The notes under the pieces: model-generated
What the model was told of the DNA's origin: nothing
Database searches by the model: none
The model's input: only the letters and a program-made list of their open reading frames with translations
Program-made: the position numbers and the translations under genes
NCBI GenBank assembly: GCA_028583605.1
Contig: CM053326.1
Location: 8,006,587 to 8,070,586 of the forward strand
From: Dastarcus helophoroides
Lineage: Eukaryota > Arthropoda > Insecta > Coleoptera > Bothrideridae
Direction of reading: 5' to 3'
DNA length: 64,000 nucleotides
In this document: in pieces, positions 24,261 through 35,433 of the stretch
Numbering within the stretch: the first letter of the stretch is position 1
Layout: every line of letters starts with the position of its first letter

Positions 24261-24914
24261 ATGGAAAGGGAACAATGGGGAAAAAAAAATACCTAAAAAT
24301 AAAAATTTTTTTTTTAAATATAAAGAAAAATAAAGAAATTTTAACATGAATAGACGTTTCATCATTAATTTACTGTGTTAAAAATTTACTGTGTTAAAAA
24401 TTTAAATATTTGAAGCCCAATCCACAAGAAACAACTACTCCGAGGGCTAATACCCCTTCCGGCATTGAACTACACTTGTGGGTTGAACTTACATGCTCTT
24501 GGTGACTACTGTTCCTAACCGCTGAAATCTATTCAGCTTGGTAGTTAGAAGCACTCACCATTTGCGGAGTCCGTTCGTTCCGTTAGAGGAATAGGTTTAT
24601 TCTTCATGGTAGACCCTTATTGACCGGAAATATTATGTTTTTTTCAATTTGTTTAACATTTCTTCGGCCCAGTTTGGAAATATTTAAATTTTTATGGTTT
24701 GTTGACAATTTTATAAACAGTTTTTGAAATGCGACTACGTGATATTTAAATTTATTGAAAACGTCACTTCATGACAGTTTACAAATTAAAAGGTTAGTTT
24801 ATTTTACATAGAATAGGAAAAATGAAAAATAGAAGACCAAAAATTAGATATGGAAAAAATAAAAATTTTTGTTTTTTTGATAAATTAGGAAAATATAAAA
24901 AAATACATAAAAAG

Positions 24915-24972
24915 GTTGTAGCACTGGACATCGATGTTTCGCTCTCATTTGAGCTCGTCAGCAGTGCATAAC
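24915..24972 (-). ncRNA. Type I hammerhead ribozyme, array copy 3
   Basis: Identical core to copies 1 and 2, with the stem I loop variant of copy 2. C17 is at 24927, 712 bases from the previous site. Confidence 0.88.
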
Positions 24973-25629
24973 ATGGAAAGGGAACAATGGGGAAGAAAAA
25001 TACCTAAAAATAAAAAATTTTTTTTTTTAAATATAAAAAGAAAATAAAGAAATTTTAACATGAATAGACGTTTCATCATTAATTTACTGTGTTAAAAATT
25101 TACTGTGTTAAAAATTTAAATATTTGAAGCCCAATCCACAAGAAACAACTACTCCGAGGGCTAATACCCCTTCCGGCATTGAACTACACTTGTGGGTTGA
25201 ACTTACATGCTCTTGGTGACTACTGTTCCTAACCGCTGAAATCTATTCAGCTTGGTAATTAGAAGCACTCACCATTTGCGGAGTCCGTTCGTTCCGTTAG
25301 AGGAATAGGTTTATTCTTCATGGTAGACCCTTATTGACCGGAAATATTATGTTTTTTTCAATTTGTTTAACATTTCTTCGGCCCAGTTTGGAAATATTTA
25401 AATTTTTATGGTTTGTTGACAATTTTATAAACAGTTTTTGAAATGCGACTACGTGATATTTAAATTTATTGAAAACGTCACTTCATGACAGTTTACAAAT
25501 TAAAAGGTTAGTTTATTTTACATAGAATAGGAAAAATGAAAAATAGGAGACTAAAAATTAGATATGGAAAAAATAAAAAATTTTGTTTTTTTGATAAATT
25601 AGGAAAATATAAAAAAATACATAAAAGAG

Positions 25630-25687
25630 GTTGTAGCACTGGACATCGATGTTTCGCTCTCATTTGAGCTCGTCAGCAGTGTATAAC
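25630..25687 (-). ncRNA. Type I hammerhead ribozyme, array copy 4
   Basis: Identical to copy 1 throughout the 58-base block. C17 is at 25642, 715 bases from the previous site. On the minus strand this is the first ribozyme transcribed, so the array would release three full monomers between its four sites. Confidence 0.88.
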
Positions 25688-25739
25688 ATGGAAAGGGAAC
25701 AATGGGGAAGAAATACTTAAAAATAAAAAAAATAAAAAA

Positions 25740-26298
25740 AAAATAATAATAAAAATAAGAAAAATCACTAAAACTAAACCTGTTTTGCGTGCAAACAATT
25801 TGATACTTCACGGGTTGTTAGGCACAAATAATCAGACTAAATGTTTTCCATATTATTTTTACTACCACTATTGACGATTTAATAATTTTCCGCAGTAATT
25901 GACAAAAAATATAAAAAAAATCAGTCCTTAATAATTCATCCAAGAGCGAATCGGACTTGCACAATTAGGGTTCGGTTCCAACACAGTGGATATTCAATAG
26001 TCCAAATTAAATAATTTTAACTTATGTATGAATTTGCAACTGCAACTTTTTGATAATCTATGGCTCAATATCTACGAACCCTATTAAATTCTAAATTTCA
26101 TTTTTACAAACCTAGAAGAACAGGACTGATAACGACCATTTCTGACTCATTTTGGGCTGCACCTGAAAGAAGATTGGACCAAAAATTATAAAAAAAATAT
26201 TCTAGGATTCTTAGAGTTGGCTTTTTCAAATTCACCTCGAATAACTAACACATGATTCTTTGGAAACCAAATTAATGCCCCATTTTATTAAAAAATAT
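25740..26298. other. No gene seen
   Basis: Begins with an A-rich junction (AATAATAATAAAAATAAG) where the truncated fourth unit ends, then ordinary AT-rich DNA up to the solo LTR. The last four bases, ATAT, are the LTR target duplication. Confidence 0.45.
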
Positions 26299-26637
26299 TG
26301 TTACGGGCTTATCGGTTCGATTGATTACACTTATCGAATAAGACCCACTTTATTACTGAACTCAACAATCTTTACAATTAACTCACTAATTGCACTGATT
26401 CTAACTGACTGACTCGAGGGAAAGCTGACCGCCTTTTTATAGTTTTGGCCGCCGGCTTCTAGAATTTTCGGCAGATAAGGCTTATCGAATGCCGAAATTT
26501 CTGGAACGCTTATCTGGCGTTTGTTTTGTTATCGCGGCCGCTTTCCCCTTATCAGAACCTTCTAGAATCTTTTTTTTATTTACTAAATTTTACAATTCTA
26601 TTCTAAATCCTATTTCATCTATTTACATTGCGTTACA
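26299..26637 (-). mobile_element. Solo LTR (family 1, copy 2)
   Basis: 339 bp, read on the minus strand from TGTAACGCAATG to CCCGTAACA, with perfect TG..CA ends and the 4-bp duplication ATAT on each side (26295-26298, 26638-26641). It carries AATAAAGTGGG and GCGGCCGCGATAA as in copy 1. It is solo: no internal region on either side. It lies between the hammerhead array and the right half of the 22-bp inverted pair. Confidence 0.88.
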
Positions 26638-27054
26638 ATATTTTCTTTTTCCAGTCGATGGCTGAAGGTATTTGCGTTGGTCACCGAAAGCTAATGCTGT
26701 GAATAATTTTAAATATTTACCTTACATAGTTTTACAGCAAAACCTCTTTGTAAAACTTTGGACGGTCGGACACAAGAATGAAGGGTTCCGTATTTTCCTA
26801 ATAAACCATTAAAAAATCGAAATATTTAATGACATTTGGGTTGGGGCTTTAGCAACCCAGAACATCATTAGGTAATGTCATAGCGCTGCCACACGACCAT
26901 GTCTAAATATTCCAAGTTCTTCCTGATGTCACTGCAAATTTAGAAGTTCAGTGCCTATGATGCACATTTATCTGAAATGGACTATATAAATAAAAGCAAT
27001 ATATATTTAACTTTTAATTAACATTGGATTTAAGATGATTTTGCAATTTGGATA

Positions 27055-28620
27055 GTATTGACATTTCGAACCCTTACCTGGTCAGGTGTTAGCAAATATT
27101 TATCGAAAGCCTTGTGGAATTTTTTAAATTTTGTTGCGTTTTTATCGTTAATAAAGTTTAATAGTCATAAATATCAAATAGTTTTTTCACTTTCATTGGT
27201 TATGGGCGTTTGTAATCTATCTAAAGACCGCATTTTATTGCACTAAAAATCCCCAAAATGACGCCAATGATTGCATTAAAAAAATTGGTCAGTTATGAAG
27301 CTTGCCAATGAAAGTAAAAACTTAAAACTTTGATAAAGTAGGTTTTTTTATTTTAAAACTGTAATATCAAATATAAAAATTTCGTATTTTGTAAATTAAA
27401 ATTATTTCTAGTTTTTATATCTTTTATATTTGTATATGATCTAGTCTTTAATCTTGTCTCTTTTAAGTTACTGCTTATTAAAAAACCTGTCAGACTATCT
27501 AAATTTTATATTTGCATAGCAAATTTCAAGATATTTAAAAAGCTATGTTTTGAGTGTACTGATTTTTTGTGATTATGTAAACCCTTTAATTTGAAATATC
27601 TCAATACTGCCAATAATCAGTTATTACAGGGTTGCTTGAATGAGTCGATTGGCAAAATATGTAGAATTAGTAAATTTTAAATATTCAAATACAATAAAAC
27701 AATTTTACTTTTATGTGTTTATCAGCAAGTGCCTCACAGACAGCTTTCCAGGAAACTTGCATGAATAAAGGAATAGTTCAGTCAGCAACATGAAAAGGAT
27801 ACATTAAACTTCGATTATAAAAAGGAATAAAATTATCTTCAAGCTGCTATTAATTCTCCTATAAACCACATGTTATTTTTAGATATTTTTTTTCTGGCTT
27901 CAAATAAACTGAGTAAGTGTTTAAAACATGTTTTGGCCATTCTTAAAAAGGTTCACAACGGCCCCATAAGTACCTTCTTGAAGTTTGTAATTCTTTAGAT
28001 TTTAATTGCCTTCTCTCTAATCGAGATATCGCCCAGTAAAGTCTATCTAGATCGTTTGTAATTGTCACCTGTACGATATTCCCATCTCAAAGATAAAGCA
28101 ATTTTATAATAAAAAAATAATCTCACAAATCGACAGATCAAAAATGTTAGCAAGAGTATTAATGAGGTAGTAGTAGACTAGGTAAAATAAAAAGTCACTA
28201 ACAGAGGGATGAGTAAAGACATTATATTGTAGTTTCGCGTTTTTGTCTTTATGGCCGTTGTCTCTTGCTTATTTCGCACAGCGGATTTCGAATTGATGCC
28301 TGCCGCCCTACCTGATATAGGCAATTTTTGCTTGCGAAGAGAATAGAAATAATAATCAAATGAAAACACAATTAAAACAATTATGGTATAAACATTTTCG
28401 CATATTCAATTTACATTCAGAGGGCAGTGGTAAAACAATGGATTAATAGTTTAAAGTATCGTTTTTTGGTAACGCAATACCAGTATATGTAATTACATCA
28501 ATGGCAATACCGTCCATTTGTCCCCTATCTTTAGTCGCCTAGCGCGCCTAAAGAAGTTGTCACTTCGAAAATATCAAGAATTGTAATATAAACAATTTAA
28601 ATTGCACCATAAAATATTAC
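27055..28620 (+). repeat. Left arm of a large diverged inverted duplication
   Basis: This segment matches, in reverse complement and in the same order, 38160 down to 35050. Shared landmarks are GACATTT.GAACC.TTAC at the outer end, TTTTGTAAATTAAAATTA, CTGCCAATAAT.AGTTA, AAGGATACATTAAACTTCGA, then TTTCGAATTGA.GCCTG and TGGCAATACC.TCCATTT at the inner end. No open frame spans it. A partial third copy of the inner part is at 55450-55610. It may be a long-arm transposon or an old inverted duplication of an unknown repeat. Confidence 0.6.
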
Positions 28621-28689
28621 TAAACATTAATTAAGATTAAGAAATTTTTTTTATTATGAAATAACATTATATTTTAACATTATATTTTA

Positions 28690-28920
28690 GTTAGATGAGA
28701 GCACGTGATGTATCACTGCCCGGCACTAGCATCAATCAGAGGATCCACGCTGCGGGAGTTTCAGTTTCTCAACAAGGTTGGGTGGCTGAATGAATGGCCA
28801 AGGACACCTCAATCACGGGGATAGCACAATGGGTCCGGAAAGAGTGGCCTAAGTGCTGCCCTAAACTTTAGGCAGCCCACAACGAATCCAGAATCCAGAA
28901 ATATAGTTGGAATTTACCAC
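28690..28920 (+). repeat. GC-richer block, possibly LINE 5' region
   Basis: Base composition differs sharply from the AT-rich surroundings. The block contains a hairpin around CTGCCCTAAACTTTAGGCAG (28856-28875). It precedes the LINE starting near 29320 and may be its 5' untranslated part, but no frame links them. Confidence 0.35.
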
Positions 28921-29782
28921 TAAATATATTTCTAAATTTTCTCTTACTTTGAAAATTTTTGCCCGTATACATGACTAAAAAGTTTTGAAGGTCATCGAAA
29001 TTCTAATTTGTTTAGCGGAATATTGCTTTCTACAAAAGTCTCATATAGCTCTAGGTAAAATTTGGTTTTTTAGCAGGTAAGGTAACATTTGTTTGCTAAT
29101 AGTCTGTATTTTTTTTAATGCTCTTGTGTATATTTCTAAAAAATTCTGTTTTGTGAATACTAAACAAAGTGAAGTTACCGATTTTATGGTCTATCAAGTA
29201 CTTTTTATTTATATCGACAGTTTTTCACAGCACAGCACGTCTTATAAATTAATTTTCCATCATTTATATAAACTTTACTCTGCTATACAAACTAAACAAA
29301 GAATGAATTTTGGTAGAAAGTGACGAGGGATGCAGACTATCGTATGCGAATATATGAAGCTTCACAGAAGTATCTGCTGTTTAAACCCGACTCTCACCTA
29401 CAAGCTGGTACCCCCTGTCAACCAGAGCAACCCAACGGAAGAGTCGGTAACCAAATCGGATGGAAAGTTAGGTCAGGGACAAACGACAGCATATGAATTG
29501 GCCTTCCGAAGAATAGGGGGTTAAGGCATCGGGCCTGCTGCTTGGCACTTGTGAAACATATTAGGCAAAAAAAGAATCCCACACAACCTCAGAATTTAAA
29601 CAGTTACAAGGATGTAAGAAAATGGAGAAGAAAAAGGACTATAAACATTGGAACGTGGAATATTCAAGAAATAGCAACGAAGCAAACAGAAATACTCTTA
29701 GAAATTGAAAAGTTGGACATTAGCATGATAGTCTTAGGTGCAACAAATATGAAGGGACAAGGAGAAGAAACAGTAGGTACAT

Positions 29783-29801
29783 ACACACACACACACACAC
29801 A
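29783..29801. repeat. (CA)n microsatellite
   Basis: About nine uninterrupted CA units inside the endonuclease region of the LINE, expanded after the element died. Confidence 0.9.
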
Positions 29802-32601
29802 TATGGCGTAGTGTTCCCAAGCATGAAAGAGCAGCAAAAGAATATCAATACTCATAAAAAATAAATAATAAAAGAAGTACACACAGGGTTAACAGCAGAT
29901 AAAAGAAAGGATATTACAAATTAAAATGAAAATATATGAACAAATAATAAAAATAGTTAAATTATATGCAATGAAAAACAATGCAACCCAAGTACAGAAA
30001 AAAACATTTTTTTTTAACACAATGGGGGATATACTGGGCAATGTAAAGAAAAAAGAAGACCTTTTATTGATCGGAGATTTAATAGTCATGTAGAAAAGAA
30101 GATGAAGACATAGTAGAACGATTCGGTGAAAAAATGGTAATAAAAATAGGCTATCGGAAACATGTCGAGACACTAAATTGATAATAACCAACACTAAATT
30201 CCTGCATAAAGATATGCATAGGTATACCAAAAAAGAACCAAATAGATATCAAAGATGGATTATTGACCTAATAATAGTAAGGAAAACTAACAAAACTACT
30301 ACCCAAGATGTAAGAGTATACAGATAGGCAGAATGTGCAAGTAACTGTCGTCTAGTATTGGGGAAATTTATATACACAGGAAGATACCAAAAAGACAATA
30401 TCTCAGAAAATGAAGAATTGAAAGAACTTAACAATGAAAGGTACAAAGTAGAATTATTACAAGAATTTAGTATACCACAATTTAGAAGTAAGAGAAGAAT
30501 GGACCCCAACAGAAATGTACCAACATTTGAAGCATCCAATAAGGAAACCCGCAAAAGAAGCACTTGGTACTGAAAAACGCAAAAATAAGTATGTAGAAAA
30601 ATTTAGCGAAGAATTAAAAGACATGATAAAAATAAAAAAAAAGATGCCTTTCAGAAATGGCTAAAAGACAAAACAGCAGAAATACAAAAAGAATATGTTA
30701 CCCTCAGACAACAGGTCAAACAAGGAGTAATAATATGAAAAACGAATATTGGGAAAGAATGGGTAAAGATATAGACAACTACAATTAGTTGTAACCTATA
30801 TACGTAATTACTTCTATATAGCGTGTTTTGTCCCTTTGTTTGTGTCAAAAAGGTGCGATGGATATATATGTTTGTCTTTTTCAAGGACAGACTATATTAA
30901 CGAATTCCCAAAGTTTATTTCAAATATCCCTCTTCCGGCAAGTTGTCATTGTTGTCATTCTTATTAGTGTTCCCACCCATCTTGTTGTCTGTTCTCATGA
31001 GTGCCGATTATACACAACACGCCATATAAAAGTATTGCATATATGGTTATAACAGATTCATTGGCAAGCATGGAAAAAGATAAAAAAACATTAGAAACAA
31101 TAATAAGCAAAAAAATATCGTACAAATAATTACACCTAGGGAATGGAAAGTACACTACTCAACGCTCCTACAGTAATCTAGGCCAGAATATAAACAACAA
31201 GAGGAGGAAACAGCAATAATGGGTGAAGCCGACATAAGAGAAGACGATATAAACAAGACCCTTAAAAAGGCAAAAAAACAATAAGGCACCCGGACCAGGA
31301 AATATAAAAATAGAATTATTGAAATATGGATGGAGAAAGGTCATATCTTACATCCAAGCGTTGTCCAACAAAATTGACAGAGGAGAAGAAATCTCCAAGG
31401 AAACGAAACTTGTCATGTATATCCTCCATATATAAAATAGGAAATAAAAAATAAACAAATAGTTATAGAGGATTAAGTGTCATCCCGTCAATCGCAAGAC
31501 ATTTTATCACAATAATAAAAGATAAAATAGAATAGCACATGAATGATTTGCGTAAAGAACAATCAAGATTCCGCAAAAGTAGATCATGCCCAGATAATAT
31601 ATTTATCATGAGACAAGTTACAGAAAAGGACAACGCCAAGAACATTGACGTTTATATATTTAGAAAAAGTATATGACAGTGTGTCAGAAAACAACTACGA
31701 ATGGCTATGAAAGAATTAATGTCCGAGAAAAATGGAATGGAATGATGTAACACAAAGAATTATACAGACACAAAAGTGCGAATAAAAAAAAAAAACAAAT
31801 TGACGAAACCAATAAACATAACGAAAGGTCTGAAGCACTGAAGCAAGAATGCGGTCTATCTTCTACACTCTTTAATATATTTATAGACCAGGCTCTACAA
31901 AGGGGGTATAAAAAATGAGAAAGGATGGGCATTACCGATACAAGGAAATATATTACACTCACTACTGTTGGCGGAACGACCAAATTATTTTTGCACAAGA
32001 AAAAGAGGACATGGAGTATATGATAAGGAAACTGAAAGAAGAATACGAATTATGGGGGCAAAATAAATATGAGCAAAACTGAATTGAGCAAGAGATTGCG
32101 GATCTTATTCTAGAGAACGAAACTGTCAGCAGTTGCCAAACTTTTAGATATCTGGGATCAGCACTACATCGAGATGATACCTGTGTCAGAGACATAGAAA
32201 CAAAAATAGCACGAGAAAGACAAGCTACAAGAGCACTTTACGGATTGATATGGAACAACACTCTTACTAAAGAAAACAAAAAACGGATTTTTCAAAGCAT
32301 AGTCCAAAATATTACTCTATATGGGGCAGAAGTATGATTAGTAGCAAATACAATAAGGAATTAAATAAGAACAGTGGAATTAGACTTTATGAGACGGTGC
32401 CTATAAATAACAAGAAGGGACCAAGTGAGAACAGAAAAAATATGGCAACGAATGGAAGTAAAATGTTTTATAATAAGTAAGCTAGAAAACAGAGCACTGC
32501 ATTAGTACGGACACGTTCAAAGAATGCCAGAACGAGTATTGGAATGGGAACCGCCAGGGAGAAGACGGAGAGGACGAACGGCCTTAAGATGGGAAACCTA
32601 T

Positions 32602-32977
32602 TGTTGCGCGTTATCGGTTCAAATGATTATTAACACTCGTTGAATTGTACACACTCTACTTCCAAACTTAAACTCGGAACACTACAACTGAATAATTAAC
32701 TCACTTTATACATTGATTTCTAAATACTAACTAACTGCACTAACTACTAACTGACTAACTGATTGACTGACTCCACTCTCACTGAGGGAAAGGGGACCGC
32801 GCTTATATAGTTCCCGTTCCCGGATTCTAGAAAAATTAAGCAGATAAGGCTTATCGGTTGCCGAAATTTCTGGAACGCTTATCTGCCGTTTACTTCATTA
32901 TCGCGGCCCCTTTCCCTTATGGGATCTTTCTGGAAAATTTCCTTAGATTCTAAATTCCATAATTACATTTCGTTACA
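32602..32977 (-). mobile_element. Solo LTR (family 1, copy 3) inserted in the LINE
   Basis: 376 bp, minus strand from TGTAACGAAATG to CGCGCAACA, with 4-bp duplication CTAT at 32598-32601 and 32978-32981. It interrupts the C-terminal tail of the LINE, and the LINE protein frame resumes on the other side. It has the same TATA-type promoter region (CTATATAAG on the minus strand) and the same AGATAAGCGTTCCAGAAATT block as the other copies. It has a longer CTAACTAACTGACTGA-like interior than copies 1 and 2. Confidence 0.9.
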
Positions 32978-33446
32978 CTATATTGGACATGTAATGACAG
33001 ATAGAGATCTGAGAGCAGGGGATTGGGATGTGAGAGAGCTATGGAGGGAAAAAACGGCGAACTCATAACGGGAAAGAGCCGAAGAAGAAAAAAAAGAAGA
33101 GGAAGAAGAAGAAGAAAATGATGAATGGATTTTAGGTATCTTTCAATGGAACAGAGGTCCTAACAATATCAAGTTCTCATGAAGCCCTTTTCAATTAAAG
33201 TGTAATTAAGGGAAAGTAAAAAGAAGTTGCGTCAGAATAGGGAATTTTATAATAGGGTGGTAATTAGGGAATTATCAATACTATTACTAATTACCAATTA
33301 TTGCTGTTGTTGTCCAGCAATTATTTCTAATAAGTAGGTGAAAAATTTGATAAAATTGACAGATAATTGCAATCTTGAATGACGTTGCACGAAATTGCAA
33401 TAACACTAAAAATGGAAAAACATTGCAACATTGCAACATTGAAATA

Positions 33447-34110
33447 CATTAGAGTCGCGATAACGTGAACACTCAGTAATATGAACCATTCAGTAATATA
33501 AACAAGACTTATTTTACATTGACCACCTTATAACGTGAACAACCTAAACCTTCCATTACGTGAACACGCGCGAATTATGCAATATTTAAAATTATTTTAT
33601 TTTGCCAGCGTAACATTAAAAATGAAACAAATGTTGAATTTGGCAGCAACATGAAAAAAACTACAGACTACAATGATAGCAGAATGCTTAATGGAGGAGG
33701 ATAAAGATGATTTACCATTCAGCTTTCTGCAGCAGAAATCCAGGAAAGGCTGTGTCGTCGATAATGTTTGAGGGAATACAATGACGCTTTTGGGAGGTAT
33801 AAAACCTATTGAGTATTCTTCCTCGGACGTCGAGATTTGGGAACGAGATCAGGTAAAAGATAAACATGCTTTGAAAGAAAATAAGGATGAAGCACCTAAT
33901 AGCACCTAGAAACTGATACTGAAAAACCAACCATAGGCCATTCTGAAGCTATAAGGTCTTATATACTACAATAAATTGAGGTAAACAAAATAATATCAAT
34001 TTAAGCGATATCTTGAAATTAAAAACACTTCAGGAAAAGGCAAGAAGCAAGAACAAATAAACTATGTAATAACCTCTGATTTTTGTGTTCACGTTATGGC
34101 GACTCTACTG
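33447..34110. mobile_element. pogo-type transposon remnant, 664 bp
   Basis: Both ends carry the inverted sequence CAKTAGAGTCGC followed by ATAACGTGAACAC, each bordered by TA (33445-33446 and 34111-34112), as expected of Tc1/mariner/pogo elements. The left subterminal region repeats the motif ACGTGAACA at about 33463, 33533 and 33560, which could be transposase-binding sites. The plus-strand interior keeps scraps of a pogo transposase C-terminus (EYSSSDVEIWE, and HSEAIRSYILQ, compare the family's SHAEAxxxxxxAxxYLEQ). The catalytic domain is deleted. Confidence 0.75.
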
Positions 34111-34112
34111 TA

Positions 34113-35049
34113 ATTGCAGTTGCCAATTATATCCGGTCTTTCAATCTAAAATATTTCTGATAATGTATTTTTTGACCCACTTCGTTGTATCCTTTAAAAT
34201 TTGGTTATTCGGCTGATACTAATAAATTTAGAATTTATAAGAGTAGCTTAAAGACGCATTTTTCTTCCTTCAAGGGAGTGCCTTAAAAGAGCGAATTGAG
34301 TTGCACCTCTAATCTGAATAAATTTTAATTTGATACTCCCTTAGAATAAGTGTCTTTTCCGCCTGTTTACCTTATCTCGCAACTTTGAAACTTTTTCTCG
34401 TTCCGCGTTGGCTTTGTTTTCGGTGAAAAAGATGAATGGCCGCCATTGGAAAATTGAATTCCGCGGTTCATCTATTGAATAACGCCAGCTTGGTTCTCAT
34501 TTTTTACACAGACTTTTATGTATAAACGCAGTTAACATTAAACTCATTTTAACTTATCTCCAACTTTTCAAGACATCTTTTTTATATCAGTCGCAAGCAT
34601 AATCTGGATTATGGATGGATTTGCTGAAATATATCGGTTTTCTGATATATTGGTGTATTAAATTTAGATATTGAGAGTTCTTAAATATTGAAAAGGTGCA
34701 AAAGCTGCAAACTTAGAAATATGCTATGGTTATTTTGATTATTTAAAAATTTTACTTATTAATGCATTTTAAAATTGGTTTAATATGTTCTTGGTAACAT
34801 GGAAACTACATTAAAAGACCCATATAAACGCAAAACTACATATAAAATAAAAGATAATTTTAATATTAGTTCCATTTTTATCTATTTCAATTTTTTTACA
34901 TTTGTCCATATACAAATGTACAAATATTGAATTTGATCGGGAAAAAAATTGCAGGAAACCATGAAATATTGCTTTTCCATTTTAACCTAAGAATAATAAA
35001 TGTTAGTAAGTAAAGTTAAACTGCAAATGATATTAATTTTTAAAACATT
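34113..35049. other. No gene seen
   Basis: Intergenic AT-rich DNA inside the large inverted duplication. A slightly GC-richer part at 34350-34500 shows no coding or RNA signature that I recognise. Confidence 0.45.
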
Positions 35050-35433
35050 GATTAGCATTTATTTAAACTAATTTTTGAGGTGAAAGCTTCTTTAGGCACA
35101 CTAGCAACTAAAGGTAGGGGAAAATGGATGGTATTGCCATATATGTAATCACAAATATCAGTATTGCATTACCCAAAAACTATCTTTGGACTAATAATCA
35201 ATTGCTCTACCACTGCGCCAGTGAATTTAAATTGGATATGAGAAAATGTATAAACTATAATTGTTTAAATTGTGTTTTAATTTGATTATCATTATTTCTA
35301 TTCTCTCCGTAAAAGAAAATTGCCTATATTAAAAAAAAAACGCTGGAAAAATTCTGGTAGGCCAACAGGCGTCAATTCGAAATGCGCTCTGCGAGACAAC
35401 GGCAACAAAGACAAAAAAGGCGAATTGACAATA

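Larger units (their letters stand above)
23182..25735 (-). repeat. Tandem array of about 710-bp hammerhead-containing units
   Basis: Units begin (by the landmark ATTCTTCATGG) at 23182, 23889, 24599 and 25313, giving lengths of 707, 710 and 714; the fourth unit is cut short near 25735. The copies are nearly identical apart from A-run lengths and a few substitutions, so the array is young or homogenised. Every unit carries one hammerhead ribozyme on the minus strand. No open reading frame runs through the unit. It also contains an internal duplication, TTTACTGTGTTAAAAA twice. Organisation as a short tandem array with one ribozyme per monomer matches retrozymes and hammerhead satellites (for example newt satellite 2 and the cave-cricket pDo500 family). 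The minus strand would be the sense strand. Confidence 0.9.
23105..26986. repeat. Perfect 22-bp inverted pair bracketing the tandem array
   Basis: TATAGTCCATTTCAGATAAA(TG) at 23105-23126 recurs exactly in inverted form at 26965-26986. The enclosed 3.8 kb holds the hammerhead tandem array and a solo LTR. Similarity stops at the 22nd base. This may be a short-TIR transposon that captured or was invaded by the array, or a coincidence of two copies of one repeat end. No transposase is seen. Confidence 0.35.
29320..33117 (+). mobile_element. LINE (endonuclease/reverse-transcriptase type), decayed
   Basis: Plus-strand pieces in order: an apurinic-type endonuclease start (INIGTWNIQEIATKQTE, 29640-29760); a pre-RT region with DINKTLKKAKK and APGPGNIKIELLKYG (31250-31340); a ruined palm region with QIIFAQEKEDMEYMIRKLKE near 31980; and the C-terminal tail RYLGSALHRDD, ITLYGAEV, YGHVQRMPERVLEWEPPGR, GRRRRGRTALRWE. 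The tail then resumes after a solo LTR as IGHVMTDRDLRAGDWDV. It ends in a GAA/A-rich run (33062-33117), as expected for the 3' end. Many stops and frameshifts make it dead. The family resembles arthropod RTE/CR1-like LINEs; I cannot fix the clade. Confidence 0.85.

Noticed and set aside
23182..25735. CRISPR-like or coding tandem repeat
   Set aside because: Units are ~710 bp with no short repeat/spacer structure and no open frame through the unit; the ribozyme explains the conserved block.
29889..32195. Several minus-strand open frames of 77-113 codons
   Set aside because: All are antisense to the decayed plus-strand LINE.
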